NCBI GenBank assembly: GCA_002071445.1
Contig: MWFE01000033.1
Span: 1 to 64,000, forward strand
DNA length: 64,000 nt
Origin: Bacteroidetes bacterium ADurb.Bin008
GTDB lineage: Bacteria; Bacteroidota; Bacteroidia; Bacteroidales; Tenuifilaceae
Direction: 5' to 3'
The number at the start of each line of letters is the position of its first letter. The stretch's first letter is position 1. Both the position numbers and the translations under genes were made by a program. Shown piece after piece: positions 57,025 to 64,000 of the stretch. The notes below the pieces were generated by a model. The model ran no database searches and had not been told where the DNA came from. It saw only the letters and a list, made by a program, of their open reading frames with translations.

Positions 57025-57032
57025 CAAAATTA
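57025..57032 (-). promoter_or_regulatory. -7 promoter element for korAB
   Basis: TAATTTTG on the minus strand, a perfect TAnnTTTG match, with TTTG 23 bases upstream (57056-57059), slightly long spacing. It is 128 bases from the korA start. The 340-base korA to gamma-carbonic-anhydrase gap also holds the inverted repeat at 56941 and a plus-strand -7 element at 57130, and no gene. Confidence 0.45.
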
Positions 57033-57129
57033 GCTTTTTTCCATAATGAAAAGCTCAAACTATTTTTTAAAAACCTTGTTTAATAACATGAATCATCAAT
57101 ATCCCTATCTTTTTAAAAGTGGATTTCAA

Positions 57130-57137
57130 TATTTTTG
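57130..57137 (+). promoter_or_regulatory. -7 promoter element for the gamma-carbonic-anhydrase-like gene
   Basis: TATTTTTG is a perfect TAnnTTTG match, 99 bases before the ATG at 57237; no good -33 element. Confidence 0.4.
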
Positions 57138-57236
57138 TTGAGCGGGATGTGTGGCTTGCCCTAAGGTCATTTAACCCTATGGATGTTAAATAAATAAACC
57201 GCATAAAAATTCTTGTTGAACAAAAAATTGTGGGAC

Positions 57237-57752
57237 ATGGCATTGATTAGACCTTTAAACGGAATTGCTCCTAAAATAGGCGAGGATACTTTTATTGCCG
57301 AAACGGCAACCATTATCGGCGATGTAGAAATAGGCGATAATTGCAGTATTTGGTACGGTGCTGTCCTTCGGGGTGATGTGAATTCAATTAGGATAGGAAA
57401 CAGGGTAAATATCCAGGACAACGCCGTTATCCACACAACCTATCAAAAATCCACCACCATTGTTGAGGATGATGTGTCCATTGCTCACAACGCTGTTGTT
57501 CATGGGGCAACTCTAAAAACCGGCTGCCTTATTGGCATAGGTGCCATAGTACTCGATCACGCTGTTATCGGTGAGGGGGCTATAATTGCTGCCAATTCGG
57601 TAGTGCTTAACGGAACAGAAGTAGAGCCGGGCAGTATTTATGCGGGAGTACCTGCCAAATTTGTTAAAAAGGTTGATGAGAAGATGGCCGTTGACTATAA
57701 TAAAAGGATTGCCAGTAACTATCTAATGTATAAAAAATGGTACGAGGAGTAA
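57237..57752 (+). CDS. gamma-carbonic-anhydrase-like hexapeptide-repeat protein
   Basis: Left-handed beta-helix protein of the YrdA/PaaY/gamma-carbonic-anhydrase family. I start at the ATG at 57237 (171 residues, MALIRPLNGIAPKIGED); an earlier in-frame start would add eight residues. Hexapeptide repeats run from about 15 to 140. The metal-ligand histidines appear in NAVIHTT and SIAHNAVVHGA, the right spacing for a trimeric metal site. Carbonic anhydrase activity is possible but many relatives are inactive or have other roles. Divergent from korA, which consumes or releases CO2; a metabolic link is only suggestive. Confidence 0.88.
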   Translation: MALIRPLNGIAPKIGEDTFIAETATIIGDVEIGDNCSIWYGAVLRGDVNSIRIGNRVNIQDNAVIHTTYQKSTTIVEDDVSIAHNAVVHGATLKTGCLIGIGAIVLDHAVIGEGAIIAANSVVLNGTEVEPGSIYAGVPAKFVKKVDEKMAVDYNKRIASNYLMYKKWYEE

Positions 57753-57792
57753 CACGTTGATCAGCAAAGTGCGCTGCATGTTATTGGCCTCG

Positions 57793-58605
57793 TTAAAGTT
57801 TGATTTCAAAAAACTTTTTATTGGGAAATGTAATGCCCTCGTTGCGTTCAATAACTTCCACCAACGATTTTAAAATCCCACCATTGCCGCTTGAATAGAA
57901 ATGCACGAAAGGGTCTCCCTGTTTGCTGGCAAGCGGGAACGATTCTAAAAACACTTTTTCGGTTTGCCGTGCCACTGCCGGAGCAGGGTTTACAATGGTT
58001 ATATGTTCGGGCAGTATTTCTTTCAGGATGGGAATGAAGAAGGGATAGTGAGTACACCCAAGTACCAGATGGTCAATGTTTTTATCTAACATTGGCTGAA
58101 CATATTTTTTAAGTAGCTCCTTTGCCTCCTCGGAATAATATTTACCTTGCTCCACAAGTTCAACCAACCCATCCCCAATCTGATAGACAACGTTAGTATT
58201 CGCAGCGTACTTTGCCGTTGTTTCCTGGTAAAGCCTTCCGTTAAAAGTGCCTTCTGTGGCCAAAATACCTATGGAGTTCGTTTTTGATCCCAAGGCGGCA
58301 GGTTTAACAGCCGGTTCCATGCCGATAAATGGAATATGGAAGTGCCCTCTTAAATAATCAATGGCTGATGCTGTTGCCGTATTGCATGCTACAACAATCA
58401 TTGAGCTACCCTTGGAAAGCAAAAAATTGATAATACGGGTTGAGATGTTGATGATTTCGTCTGTGTCTTTTGGCCCATAAGGACAGTTGGCATTATCGGC
58501 AAAGTAGATAAAAGGGAGGGAGGGAAAATGGCCAATCAGCTCCTTGAGCACGGTCAGTCCTCCTGCCCCCGAATCGAAAACGCCGATGATATGTTGTGAG
58601 TTCAA
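57793..58605 (-). CDS. murI: glutamate racemase
   Basis: Makes D-glutamate for peptidoglycan. Catalytic cysteines in VVACNTATAS (about 75) and LVLGCTHYPFF (about 185); the N-terminal substrate loop is GVFDSGAGGLTVLKEL. No ATG is available upstream of this loop: a TTG at 58605 gives MNSQHIIGVFDSG (270 residues) and is my choice; a TTG at 58644 would add a hydrophobic leader not found in this family. Separated from the Skp gene upstream by a terminator. Confidence 0.93.
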   Translation of the reverse strand: MNSQHIIGVFDSGAGGLTVLKELIGHFPSLPFIYFADNANCPYGPKDTDEIINISTRIINFLLSKGSSMIVVACNTATASAIDYLRGHFHIPFIGMEPAVKPAALGSKTNSIGILATEGTFNGRLYQETTAKYAANTNVVYQIGDGLVELVEQGKYYSEEAKELLKKYVQPMLDKNIDHLVLGCTHYPFFIPILKEILPEHITIVNPAPAVARQTEKVFLESFPLASKQGDPFVHFYSSGNGGILKSLVEVIERNEGITFPNKKFFEIKL

Positions 58606-58719
58606 ACTGCTAAAAAATTGAAAAACAGTAAAATATAAATGCAAAAGGAATTATCTAACCCGTATGATAAAAATACTAAAAGATCAACACTGTTTTCCTA
58701 TGCATTTCAATTTTTAATG

Positions 58720-58756
58720 AAAAAGGCCCAACCGTTACTGACGATTGAGCCTTTTC
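58720..58756 (-). terminator. terminator of the bamA-skp operon
   Basis: Lies 19 bases after the stop of the last OmpH-like gene. In the minus-strand RNA the arms pair over at least 11 positions, two of them G-U wobbles that become mismatches on the plus strand, followed by UUUUU. Orientation therefore fits the minus strand. Confidence 0.88.
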
Positions 58757-58774
58757 TATGGGTAATGAAAGCAT

Positions 58775-59302
58775 CTACTTATTAATGCCCAACTCTTTTT
58801 TTACTAGGGGTAAAATGTCGATGCTTGCATCGGAATAGTAAACTACGCTACCAACACTAACATCGAATACGTAGATAAATCCCTGTTGCTTGGCCACCTT
58901 TTTAATGGCAGCATCGGCTTTTTCAATGAGCGGCCTCATGATTTCACCCTGCATCCTCTGGAAATCCTGTTGAGCTGTGGCTTCGAAATCCTGAATACGC
59001 TGCTGCATATCAGTTAGCTCTTTCTCACGCTGTTCGCGAATGGCATCGGTAAAGGTAGCCCTACGCTGCATGTAGTTTTGAACTTTGTTGTTATACTCAA
59101 CATGAAGCTCCTCTATCTGCTCGCTCAGGTCAGTTCCATATGCCTTAAGTTTTGCTTCGGCGCTGTCGCGTTCGGGCATAAGCAATAATAGTTCCTGGCT
59201 GTTAATATGTCCAAACTTAAGATTGGATTGTGCGAAAGCATTTCCCGAGAACAGGAACAGGGCAACAATCGGAATGGCCAATTTAATTTTTTTCATCATC
59301 AT
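58775..59302 (-). CDS. OmpH/Skp-family periplasmic chaperone (copy 2)
   Basis: Holdase chaperone for unfolded outer-membrane proteins. I start at 59302 (175 residues, MMMKKIKLAIPIVALFLFSG; the exact methionine among three is uncertain), giving a signal peptide cut near NAFAQ. The mature protein starts LKFGHINSQELLLLMPE, then a long coiled-coil arm with QIEELHVEYNNKVQNY and the C-terminal body VYYSDASIDILP. Second of two tandem paralogues after bamA. Confidence 0.9.
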   Translation of the reverse strand: MMMKKIKLAIPIVALFLFSGNAFAQSNLKFGHINSQELLLLMPERDSAEAKLKAYGTDLSEQIEELHVEYNNKVQNYMQRRATFTDAIREQREKELTDMQQRIQDFEATAQQDFQRMQGEIMRPLIEKADAAIKKVAKQQGFIYVFDVSVGSVVYYSDASIDILPLVKKELGINK

Positions 59303-59339
59303 GATATGGTTTAGTTTAAAGTACAAATGTATTAATTAA

Positions 59340-59849
59340 TTAGTTATATCCAAGTTTCTGTAACACCTCATCGCTCTTATCATAACGAGGGTTCGTGTAA
59401 AGCATGTTGGCCGATCCGGCCGAATCGAAAATTACGGCGTAACCCCCTTCGGTTGCCAACTCTTTAATAACGTTAAAAATTTGGTCCTGTATGGGTTTTA
59501 CCAACTCTTCTCTTTTCTTAAAAAGCATCCCGTCCCTGCCAAAGTATTTCATCTGTAAGTCTTTGGCAATTTTTTCCTTTGCAATTATGTTTTCCTCGCG
59601 CTTTTTTTTCATCTCCTCGGTAAGGAGAATCTTTTCCGATTCGTAATCTTTAACCAATTGTTCAACCTCCTGGTATTTTTCCTCAATCTCGGTTTGAAAC
59701 TGCCTGGCAATCTTGTCCAATTGATCCTGAGCTGCTTTATAGGTAGGAATTCTGCTCAATATGTATTCGGTGTCAACATAGGCAAATTTCTGAGCATTCG
59801 CTCCGATGGCCGTGACTACCAAAACTATTACTAACAGTGCTCTTTTCAT
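59340..59849 (-). CDS. OmpH/Skp-family periplasmic chaperone (copy 1)
   Basis: Paralogue of the following gene. 169 residues: signal peptide about 1-19 (ending NANAQ), mature FAYVDTEYILSRIPTYK (body strand), then the charged coiled coil QTEIEEKYQEVEQLVKDYESEK and the C-terminal VIFDSAGSANMLYTNP. Expected to trimerise and deliver barrel precursors to BamA, encoded directly upstream. The two copies have diverged and may differ in clients. Confidence 0.9.
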   Translation of the reverse strand: MKRALLVIVLVVTAIGANAQKFAYVDTEYILSRIPTYKAAQDQLDKIARQFQTEIEEKYQEVEQLVKDYESEKILLTEEMKKKREENIIAKEKIAKDLQMKYFGRDGMLFKKREELVKPIQDQIFNVIKELATEGGYAVIFDSAGSANMLYTNPRYDKSDEVLQKLGYN

Positions 59850-59907
59850 GTCATTTATGTTTTGCTTTATTTGTAGTCCTTATTATTACAAAATATCTAT
59901 GGGGGTT

Positions 59908-62391
59908 TTAAAAAGGCATTCCAATAATGAAGTGGAACTGACCTTTATTGGCCTTTGGGTTCCCGGGAACCTCATCAAATCCGTACCCCCAATCAACGCC
60001 CAACATACCGATCATGGGCAGGAAAAGCCTTACACCGGCACCGGCTGAACGGTGAATATTGAACGGATTCACCTTATAAAAATGATACCATGCATTTCCT
60101 CCTTCGAGGAAGGATAATACGTAAACTGAGGCTTGTGGCTGAAGGGTAATGGGATATCTAAGTTCAACGGTGAACTTGTCGTACACGGTGGCAAATTGTA
60201 CAGTGTGACCTTGTGCTTGCACCCTTGGGGTAAGCGAATTATCTGCATACCCCCTTAGACCAATGGTTTCGATGCCGTACAGGTTAAAACCCGACATACC
60301 GCTACCGCCCACATCGAATCCCTCTAAAGGGGAGTAGCCAATATCGGGATTATAGTAACCCAAATAGCCGAACTGTGCTCCGGTGTAAAGTACAAGATCT
60401 TTCGCCAGCTGGTGGTACCATTGAATTTTTCCTGTCCACTTGTGGTATTCAATCCATTTATACTTAACCTTATCATCATGCACTGTCGAAAAATCTTTAC
60501 CCGAAATGAATGAGTAGGGTGGGGTTAGCTGCAGCGATAAATTGAAATTCGACCCACGTCTTGGGTAAAATGGTTGGTCGATAGAGTTTCGGGAGAAAGA
60601 GACCTTGTAGCTGAGGTTATTGGATATTCCGTTGGAAAATATGAAATCAAACCAGTCTTGCAGCCCGTATCTTTGGTAGCTAATCTCGTTATAGAAAGTG
60701 AAGAAATCATCGGGCCACTTAAGCCGGGTTCCGATACCAATCGCGCCTCCGGTAACTTTCATCGACTTATCACTTTTCTCGAAAATTGATACTCCGTATT
60801 GGTTTCGGATGGAGTGGTATATGGAAATGCTAAAATTGGTGGGTTTTTTCCCTCCCAACCAGGGTTCAACAAAGGTAAGGCTAAAAGCCTTGTAAAAGCT
60901 ACCATTGGTTTGAGCCCTTAAGCTAAGCGATTGACTATCCCCCGATGGAATGGGAGACCAGGCCTCCTTTTTAAAGATACGGCCGGCCGAAAAATTGGAG
61001 AAACGGATTCCCACTGTCCCAACAAACATCTTAGCTCCCCATCCCCCCGAAATCTCGAATTGGTCATTGGGTTTCTCTTCAACGGTGTAGGTAAGGTCAA
61101 CAGTCCCCTCTGCAATATTTGGCGTAGGTGTAACATTGATCTTCTCCGGATCAAAATGTCCGAGATTTGCAATTTCTCTGTAGGATCGGGTTATGTTGGT
61201 TTTGCTGAAAAGATCGCCGGGCTTGGTGTAAAGCTCTCGCCGGATTACGTTCTCATGTGTTTTGGTATTCCCGTGAATAACAACGCGATTGATGGTAGCC
61301 TGTTCGCCTTCAAATATTCGCATTTCGATATCGATGGAATCATTCTCGGCCCATACTTCAACCGGATCGATATTGAAAAAGAGATACCCGTCATCCATGT
61401 ATGTGGTTGAAATGGAGTTGTCATCCATAAATAACCGCTTTTCAAGCAGAGCCTTATCGTACACGTCACCGGAAGAGATGCCAAGGAGGGAATTCAGTGC
61501 CTCATCGGGAAGTTTCGAATTGCCTATCCAAGTGATGTTCCGGTAGTAATACTTTGATCCTTCCTCAACTCGTATCACAATCCCTATGCGTTTCTCGTTG
61601 ACTACATATATGGAATCGCTGATGATTTTAGCATCCCTGTAACCCTTCTCGTTGTAAAAATCAATCAGATTCACCTTGTCCTCTTCGTAATCGCTTTCAA
61701 TGAATTTCGACGTTTTGAAAAAGTTGATATCTCTCCGTTTTGTCTTCTTCAGGGCTTTGCGCAACCGTTTATCCGAAATGTTTTTATTCCCTTCGAAGGT
61801 AATATCGCTGATCCTCACCTTTGGCCCTTTGTCAATGTCGAAGATTAGCCTTACGCCATTGGCAATAAGGGTATCATTCTCCTTGTAAATGTCAATTCTG
61901 GAGTTGAGGAATGCCTTACTACGAAAATGATTTTTAATCAGCCTTTTGGCGTTATCAAGAATATTATCAGTTGCCTGCCCACCAACCCTTAATTTGAGTA
62001 AATCCTGTATATCCTTTTCTTCATTCTTCTTTAATCCCTTGTACTCAAGGCCGCTTATCCGGGGCTGTTCTTGCAGGAATATGTCCAAATAGACATCTTT
62101 TCCATCAATTCTTGTGGCGCTTATTTTTACATCGGAGAATAGTTTTTGTCCCCATAATTTGTTAACGGCCTTGGTGGTAATTTCTCCCGGAATGCTAATG
62201 GTATCGCCAACGAATAGCCCGCTCAGGTTAATAATAACATTGGGATCGAGGAATTTGATGCCGGAAACCGTAACCTCTTTTATACAAAACTCTTCGGGAT
62301 TCCCATAGCTGAATGGTATGGTTTGCGAAAAACCCGATGGGGTAAAAGCTGCAAGCATCGTCAGTAAACCAATGACAACTCGCTTTGTCAT
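59908..62391 (-). CDS. bamA: outer-membrane protein assembly factor BamA
   Basis: Omp85 insertase that folds barrels into the outer membrane. I start at the ATG at 62391 (827 residues, MTKRVVIGLLTMLAAF signal peptide); an earlier ATG at 62442 adds a polar leader. About five POTRA domains (about 35-450; for example FEGNKNISDKRLRKALKKTK and VVIHGNTKTHENVIRREL), then the 16-strand barrel (about 460-827) with the VRL/F motif region GAGVRLFLPMIGMLGVDWGYGFD near the C terminus. Flanked by uppS upstream and Skp genes downstream, the usual Bacteroidota order. Confidence 0.95.
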   Translation of the reverse strand: MTKRVVIGLLTMLAAFTPSGFSQTIPFSYGNPEEFCIKEVTVSGIKFLDPNVIINLSGLFVGDTISIPGEITTKAVNKLWGQKLFSDVKISATRIDGKDVYLDIFLQEQPRISGLEYKGLKKNEEKDIQDLLKLRVGGQATDNILDNAKRLIKNHFRSKAFLNSRIDIYKENDTLIANGVRLIFDIDKGPKVRISDITFEGNKNISDKRLRKALKKTKRRDINFFKTSKFIESDYEEDKVNLIDFYNEKGYRDAKIISDSIYVVNEKRIGIVIRVEEGSKYYYRNITWIGNSKLPDEALNSLLGISSGDVYDKALLEKRLFMDDNSISTTYMDDGYLFFNIDPVEVWAENDSIDIEMRIFEGEQATINRVVIHGNTKTHENVIRRELYTKPGDLFSKTNITRSYREIANLGHFDPEKINVTPTPNIAEGTVDLTYTVEEKPNDQFEISGGWGAKMFVGTVGIRFSNFSAGRIFKKEAWSPIPSGDSQSLSLRAQTNGSFYKAFSLTFVEPWLGGKKPTNFSISIYHSIRNQYGVSIFEKSDKSMKVTGGAIGIGTRLKWPDDFFTFYNEISYQRYGLQDWFDFIFSNGISNNLSYKVSFSRNSIDQPFYPRRGSNFNLSLQLTPPYSFISGKDFSTVHDDKVKYKWIEYHKWTGKIQWYHQLAKDLVLYTGAQFGYLGYYNPDIGYSPLEGFDVGGSGMSGFNLYGIETIGLRGYADNSLTPRVQAQGHTVQFATVYDKFTVELRYPITLQPQASVYVLSFLEGGNAWYHFYKVNPFNIHRSAGAGVRLFLPMIGMLGVDWGYGFDEVPGNPKANKGQFHFIIGMPF

Positions 62392-62543
62392 TGTGAGACA
62401 TTTCGGGGCGCAATTTTGCTTGGCAATAACCGAATCCTGCATTTTAATATTAGATAAAAATAATTGAGAACAACATTTTTTTAATGCGAGGCAAATTTAG
62501 TGAAGTGCATTGGGTGTGGCAAGTTAAATTATGTAAAAAATAG

Positions 62544-63281
62544 CTATAGCTGTTCGCTGGTCATGCCAAATCGCCTTTCTCGGGACTGGAAGTCAACAAT
62601 GGCTCTAAAAAAGTCTTCTTTCGAAAAATCGGGCCAAAGCACTTTCGTAAAATGGAGTTCGGTATAGGCAATTTGCCATAACAGGAAATTGCTGATGCGA
62701 TATTCTCCACTGGTCCTAATGAGCAGCTCCGGGTCAGGCATGCTTGATGTATTAAGATAGCTTGCAAACCCATCGGCAGTCAGGCTGGCAGGATCCTTCG
62801 ACCCGTCGGCACACTGTGATGCAAATTCTTTGGCAGCCTTAACTATTTCCCAACGAGAACTATAGCTGAGAGCTACAACGAGTTTTAAACCGGTGCAATG
62901 CTCAGTACGCTGCTTGGCAGCGTTTATTTTTACTTGCAAAGGAGCGGGAAGTAGCCCGATGTCGCCAATGGTTTGAAACTGAATATTGTTTTTTAACAGC
63001 GTATCAATCTCCGCATCAATGGTGGCCGATAGCAATTTCATCAGCGCTTCAATTTCAACCCTTGGACGGTGCCAGTTCTCGGTGCTGAAGGCGTAAAGCG
63101 TAAGGTATTGAATACCCAGTTCTGCTGCGGCTTCGGTGGCAGCTCTAACTGCTGCAACGGCATTTTGATGTCCAAAAACACGTGGCTTTCCTTGTTGTTG
63201 AGCCCAGCGACCGTTGCCGTCCATGATTATGGCAACGTGGGCAGGTAGCCTATTTCTATCAATTTTGTCAATCAGTGACAT
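62544..63281 (-). CDS. uppS: undecaprenyl diphosphate synthase (isoprenyl transferase)
   Basis: cis-prenyltransferase making the C55 lipid carrier for peptidoglycan and O-antigen. I start at the ATG at 63281 (245 residues, MSLIDKIDRNRLPAHVAI); the longer frame adds sequence from the upstream gene. Seen: IIMDGNGRWAQQQGKPRVFGH with the catalytic Asp (about 23), LYAFSTENWHRP, LVVALSYSSRWEIV and the RTSGEYRISNFLLWQIAYTEL block with the metal-binding Glu. Between the DUF6089 gene and bamA. Confidence 0.95.
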   Translation of the reverse strand: MSLIDKIDRNRLPAHVAIIMDGNGRWAQQQGKPRVFGHQNAVAAVRAATEAAAELGIQYLTLYAFSTENWHRPRVEIEALMKLLSATIDAEIDTLLKNNIQFQTIGDIGLLPAPLQVKINAAKQRTEHCTGLKLVVALSYSSRWEIVKAAKEFASQCADGSKDPASLTADGFASYLNTSSMPDPELLIRTSGEYRISNFLLWQIAYTELHFTKVLWPDFSKEDFFRAIVDFQSRERRFGMTSEQL

Positions 63282-63292
63282 AAAAACAAAAT

Positions 63293-63937
63293 TTACCTGT
63301 ATGCAGGGCAAAGGGCGCTCTGCTTGAAAATCCGATAGGTTGCAAAGAAACCAGCCATTGAAAACCAATCGTTATTATGAATAAGCGATCGGGGAGGACT
63401 GGTTGTATTGATGTATCCATCTATTCCGTCGTAAGATGTTTTATAAAAGCGCCATTCCAATCCTAGGGCCCACCGGTTGATAGGTGAGTATTTCATTCCA
63501 AGCCCCACCGGCAAGGTCATGATGATTTTTTGATTTATATATGCTATTCCGGCCCCAAAAACAGCGTATGGAGTGAATGATCTCCGTTTGTCGTGTAATG
63601 TGTTAAAATGGATGAATCCAATTTCTGCTACGCCATCAAGTTCGATTACCCTTTGGCTAAATGGCGGGGTATCGCCGGGTAGGAAATTTCTATTCGGATC
63701 ATGCTCCCCTTTAACCCACCCCATCATGGTTGTTACTCTTAATGAGTAAAGATCATTTAGATTCCTGCGAAATATTGCTCCTACGGCGGGGGAGGGTTTA
63801 TAAAATTGTGAGCCGGGATTGTAATCCCCCATATAGTATGTTGTACCTGCAATTATCCCTATATCATTCCTTTCCTGGGAAAGCAATATGAATGGCACCG
63901 CGATGAAAAGTGTTACAAAGACAAAAACAGGTCTCAT
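63293..63937 (-). CDS. DUF6089-like outer-membrane protein
   Basis: 214 residues: signal peptide about 1-20, then a beta-barrel-like sequence with IGIIAGTTYYMGDYNPGSQFY at the mature N terminus and YTPYAVFGAGIAYINQK and WALGLEWRFYKTSYDGIDGY later. The family is typically encoded between nadK and uppS-bamA in this phylum; function unknown, probably envelope assembly. Its ATG at 63937 lies near the window edge and the same frame stays open back to base 64000, so a longer start cannot be excluded. Eleven bases separate its stop from the uppS start. Confidence 0.78.
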   Translation of the reverse strand: MRPVFVFVTLFIAVPFILLSQERNDIGIIAGTTYYMGDYNPGSQFYKPSPAVGAIFRRNLNDLYSLRVTTMMGWVKGEHDPNRNFLPGDTPPFSQRVIELDGVAEIGFIHFNTLHDKRRSFTPYAVFGAGIAYINQKIIMTLPVGLGMKYSPINRWALGLEWRFYKTSYDGIDGYINTTSPPRSLIHNNDWFSMAGFFATYRIFKQSALCPAYR

Positions 63938-64000
63938 TAAGTTTGGTTGGTGTTTAGAAAATAAATCTTCTGCGCGACGGCGGTTTAACTCCCGCTCTTC

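Noticed and set aside
63938..64000. Possible 3' end of an upstream minus-strand gene (a frame ending TAA near 63954)
   Set aside because: Only about 15 codons are visible and they do not match the NAD kinase C terminus expected here; the DUF6089 frame is also open to the edge, so nothing can be decided.

Overview
The window reads as chromosomal core sequence from a member of the Bacteroidota, most likely Bacteroidales or Marinilabiliales. Several things point there. The run rng, HU, mutY, ssb, gldE, gldD is a Bacteroidota gene order. Many genes have the phylum-type -7 promoter element TAnnTTTG, often with TTTG or ATTG about 20 bases upstream. Almost no gene has a Shine-Dalgarno sequence. It also carries a glycine-lipid acyltransferase pair, a type III pantothenate kinase, a bacterial geranylgeranylglyceryl-phosphate-synthase homologue, zinc-free forms of L36 and S14, and a str operon without tuf. 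I see no mobile elements, CRISPR arrays, tRNA or rRNA genes.

Layout. 1-8000 (minus): an envelope operon running coaX, outer-membrane barrel, TPR protein, lptC, a small membrane protein, a CNNM/CorC transporter and a PpiD-like foldase, closed by a terminator. 8027-11362 (minus): mfd. 11619-13432 (plus): a GlsA-like O-acyltransferase followed by a GlsB-like N-acyltransferase. 13498-13974 (minus): a small exported protein. 14329-32223 (plus): an unbroken str-S10-spc-alpha translation supercluster (rpsL, rpsG, fusA, rpsJ through rplQ) including secY, map, infA and rpoA, with tandem promoters in front and a terminator behind. 32324-35586: enolase and a UbiD-family decarboxylase. 35627-40764: a two-propeller sensor fused to a SpoIIE phosphatase, convergent with a hybrid histidine-kinase-like protein whose ATP-binding boxes are degenerate. 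40976-46559: LysE exporter, aldehyde dehydrogenase, DUF4105 membrane protein and DsbD. 46687-53945: rng, a 30-residue basic protein and HU on the minus strand, then mutY, ssb, gldE, gldD, a phosphopantetheinyl transferase and a GGGP-synthase homologue on the plus strand. 54015-56896 (minus): a two-subunit 2-oxoacid:ferredoxin oxidoreductase, divergent from a gamma-carbonic-anhydrase-like gene at 57237. 57793-63937 (minus): murI and, upstream of it, the outer-membrane assembly operon (DUF6089 barrel, uppS, bamA and two Skp/OmpH chaperones).

Together the genes cover translation (ribosome, EF-G, IF-1, Map, SecY), envelope building (BamA, Skp, LptC, UppS, MurI, PpiD, DsbD, acyl-amino-acid lipids, GldD/GldE) and a low-potential anaerobic-type carbon metabolism (ferredoxin-linked oxidoreductase, enolase). 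The most notable items are the tiny COX24/AURKAIP1-like ORF, an SD-like site inside a palindrome before fusA, a 14-bp perfect inverted repeat before korA, a hairpin in the rng leader, and the convergent pair of an intact PP2C phosphatase and an apparently kinase-dead hybrid sensor.
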